A DNA stretch of 34,207 bases. Origin: AWTP1-13 sp035762425. Lineage in GTDB: Bacteria > Pseudomonadota > Alphaproteobacteria > Rhizobiales > Hyphomicrobiaceae. Below are positions 32,521-34,207 of the stretch, piece by piece (position 1 is the first letter of the stretch; each line of letters begins with the position of its first letter). The DNA lies in the NCBI GenBank assembly GCA_035762425.1, contig DASTOW010000279.1, positions 1-34,207 on the forward strand. Reading direction: 5' to 3'. Below the pieces are notes generated by a model, which ran no database searches, was not told the origin of the DNA, and saw only the letters and a program-made list of their open reading frames with translations. A program made the position numbers and the translations under genes.

Positions 32521-34207
32521 ATGGATGATGCCGGGTCGGATCAGGCTCTCACCACGCGCGCGCAGATCGATCAGGCCATCGTGGCCGCGTGCCGCGGGCC
32601 GCGCGGCGCTCTTGCCCGGCTGCGCCGATCAGCGCTGCTGCGCTGGCGGCATCGCCCGCCGGTGGCCGAGGAACTGCTAATCGCCCCACCCGACCTGCGC
32701 ACCCAAGACGCGAGCTTCGTCGACGAGATCGAGGCCGGCACGTTTGGTCTCGCCGGCTGCGTGGCGTTGCTGCACGGCCGCTCGCCGTTCGCCATCGCGG
32801 CGCCCAATGCGGATTGGGAGCGCGCGCTGCACGGTTTCGGCTGGCTGCGGCACCTCGATGCTGCGCGGTCGCTGCAGGTGGAGACTTTCGCGCGCGAGTT
32901 GGTGCGCGAGTGGATCGCCGGCAGCCGCCGCCGCTACCCGCCCGCCTGGCGGCTCGATGTGGTCGGCCGTCGCGTCATCTCCTGGCTGTCGCATGCCGCG
33001 CTACTGCTGGATGGCGAGCGCAAGCGGCCCTATGCGGCCTTCATGCGCAGCCTGGATGAGCAGGTGTCGCATGTGCAGGCCTCCTGGCAAAGCGCGCCCG
33101 ACGGCTATCCGCGCCTGCTGGCGCTGATCGCACTGGTGAAGGCCGATCTGTGCATCGCCGGCCGCGATCGCCAGCTCGATTATTCCGTGCCGCTCCTGGC
33201 CGCCGAGCTGGAGCGCCAGATCCTGCCCGATGGCGGCCATCTCAGCCGCAATGCAGCAACCCTTATCGAACTGATGCTCGATCTGCTGCCGCTGCGGCAA
33301 TGTTTCGGCGCGCGCAGCATCAAGCCGGAGCCGGCGCTGTCGGCGGCCATTGCGCGCATGGCGCCGATGCTGCGCACGCTGCTGCTGGGCGACGGCTTGC
33401 CTGCCCGGTTCAACGGCGTCGGCTTCACGGAGCGCGATGCGCTGGCGACCACACTCGCCTATGACGACAGTCCGCCGATGGCTCCGGTCGGTGCGCCGCC
33501 GTCCGGGTATCTGCGCATGGCACGCGGCGCCACGGTGATCGTCATGGATGCCGGTGCGCCGCCCGATCTGGAGTTGGCCGGCAGCGCCTGTGCCGGCAGC
33601 CTGGCGTTCGAAATGAGCACCGGCGGCGATCTCCTGTTCGTCAACGCCGGTCGGCCGAGCGCGCCGGACGCCCATGCCCGCGCCATGGCCAGATCGACGG
33701 CGAGCCACAACACGCTGTGCCTCAATGACCAGTCGTCGTCGACGCTGGTGCGCAACGCCAAGCTGGAGCAGGCGATCGGCGCCGCCCCGATCTGCCATCC
33801 GCACGTCGTCAGGTGTAGCGTGCATGAGGGTGAGGCCGGCATCTCTGTCGATGCCGCGCACGATGGCTACCTGCCACGCTTCAACCTGATCCACACGCGC
33901 GCGCTGCACCTCGACGCAGGCGGTATCCGGCTTGATGGTGTCGATACGCTGAGCCCGGTCAAGGGCGTCCTACGCCTCGCCTGGGACCTGCCGTTCGCTA
34001 TCCACTTCCACCTGCATCCGGAGGCCGAGGCCGAGATCGGCCAGACGCCCGACGGCGCCGAGGTGGCGTTGGATACCGGGGAGCTGTGGCGCATGTCGGT
34101 GACGGGTGCGGCGCTGTCGATCGAGGACGGCACCTACTTCGCCGACGTGTCGGGTCCGCGAGCCGCACAGTCGATCGTGCTGCGAGGGGTGTGCGGCGGC
34201 ACCGCCC
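32521..34207 (+). CDS. Heparinase II/III-like family protein (3' end outside window)
   Basis: The frame is open from the ATG at 32521 to the window edge, giving 562 residues without a stop. The N-terminal half (about 1-310) is helical, as in the alpha-barrel domain of heparinase II/III-type proteins (RHLDAARSLQVETFARELVR and REWIAGSRRRYPPAW). The second half is the beta-rich heparinase II/III-like domain: GYLRMARGATVIVMDAGAPP, SLAFEMSTGGDLLFVNAG and RSTASHNTL with the conserved His. The family cleaves or binds acidic polysaccharides, but this alphaproteobacterial housekeeping-linked branch beside rsmB has no proven substrate. No signal peptide is visible. A few dozen residues at most are probably missing. 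Confidence 0.88.
   Translation, partial: MDDAGSDQALTTRAQIDQAIVAACRGPRGALARLRRSALLRWRHRPPVAEELLIAPPDLRTQDASFVDEIEAGTFGLAGCVALLHGRSPFAIAAPNADWERALHGFGWLRHLDAARSLQVETFARELVREWIAGSRRRYPPAWRLDVVGRRVISWLSHAALLLDGERKRPYAAFMRSLDEQVSHVQASWQSAPDGYPRLLALIALVKADLCIAGRDRQLDYSVPLLAAELERQILPDGGHLSRNAATLIELMLDLLPLRQCFGARSIKPEPALSAAIARMAPMLRTLLLGDGLPARFNGVGFTERDALATTLAYDDSPPMAPVGAPPSGYLRMARGATVIVMDAGAPPDLELAGSACAGSLAFEMSTGGDLLFVNAGRPSAPDAHARAMARSTASHNTLCLNDQSSSTLVRNAKLEQAIGAAPICHPHVVRCSVHEGEAGISVDAAHDGYLPRFNLIHTRALHLDAGGIRLDGVDTLSPVKGVLRLAWDLPFAIHFHLHPEAEAEIGQTPDGAEVALDTGELWRMSVTGAALSIEDGTYFADVSGPRAAQSIVLRGVCGGTA

Overview
The window is high-GC chromosomal DNA of an alphaproteobacterium, most likely order Hyphomicrobiales (Rhizobiales). 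This rests on the rRNA type, a 7Fe-type FdxA beside a CarD regulator, a DUF1674 protein next to htpX, a short-form Pgi, and rsmB followed by a heparinase II/III-like gene. The order-level call is recall of typical gene neighbourhoods, not a search. I cannot name a genus.

Layout. 1-593: the 3' end of a 23S rRNA gene and a complete 5S rRNA (+ strand), closed by a strong hairpin at 645-675. 661-3526 (- strand): a small membrane protein, a YcaQ/AlkX-type DNA glycosylase and a CarD-family regulator with a long basic tail. 4003-4341 (-): ferredoxin FdxA. 4652-10907 (+): ribF, ileS, lspA, a small lipoprotein and an unknown 155-182 aa protein; the ribF-ileS gap holds two long inverted repeats that look like a minus-strand small RNA. 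10908-11709 is an 800-base stretch in which I see no gene. 11710-15954 (+): a tandem pair of periplasmic M16 peptidase-like proteins and pgi. 15951-17366 (-): a Trp/Tyr-rich DUF6600-type secreted protein with a probable frameshift and a conserved-looking 68 aa protein. 17665-23443 (+): an Fsr-type MFS exporter, a dimethylglycine/sarcosine dehydrogenase-like flavoprotein and mutL. 23460-24545 (-): an extensin-like protein and a DUF1674 protein, divergent from htpX (+). 25727-26761 (-): an endonuclease/exonuclease/phosphatase-fold protein. 27004-29971 (-): a complete TRAP transporter, divergent from an FCD-type GntR regulator (+). 31079-34207 (+): rsmB and a heparinase II/III-like gene cut by the window end.

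How the genes fit together. Most of the window is housekeeping: ribosomal RNA, rRNA modification (RsmB), translation (IleRS), flavin cofactors (RibF), lipoprotein maturation (LspA), membrane proteolysis (HtpX), mismatch repair (MutL) and central sugar metabolism (Pgi). The one clearly self-contained inducible unit is the TRAP transporter with its divergent GntR regulator. No CRISPR array, prophage, insertion sequence, tRNA gene or recognisable defence island was found. The least explained signals are the structured ribF-ileS intergenic region, the histone H1-like tail on CarD, the frameshifted DUF6600 gene and the featureless 10908-11709 stretch.
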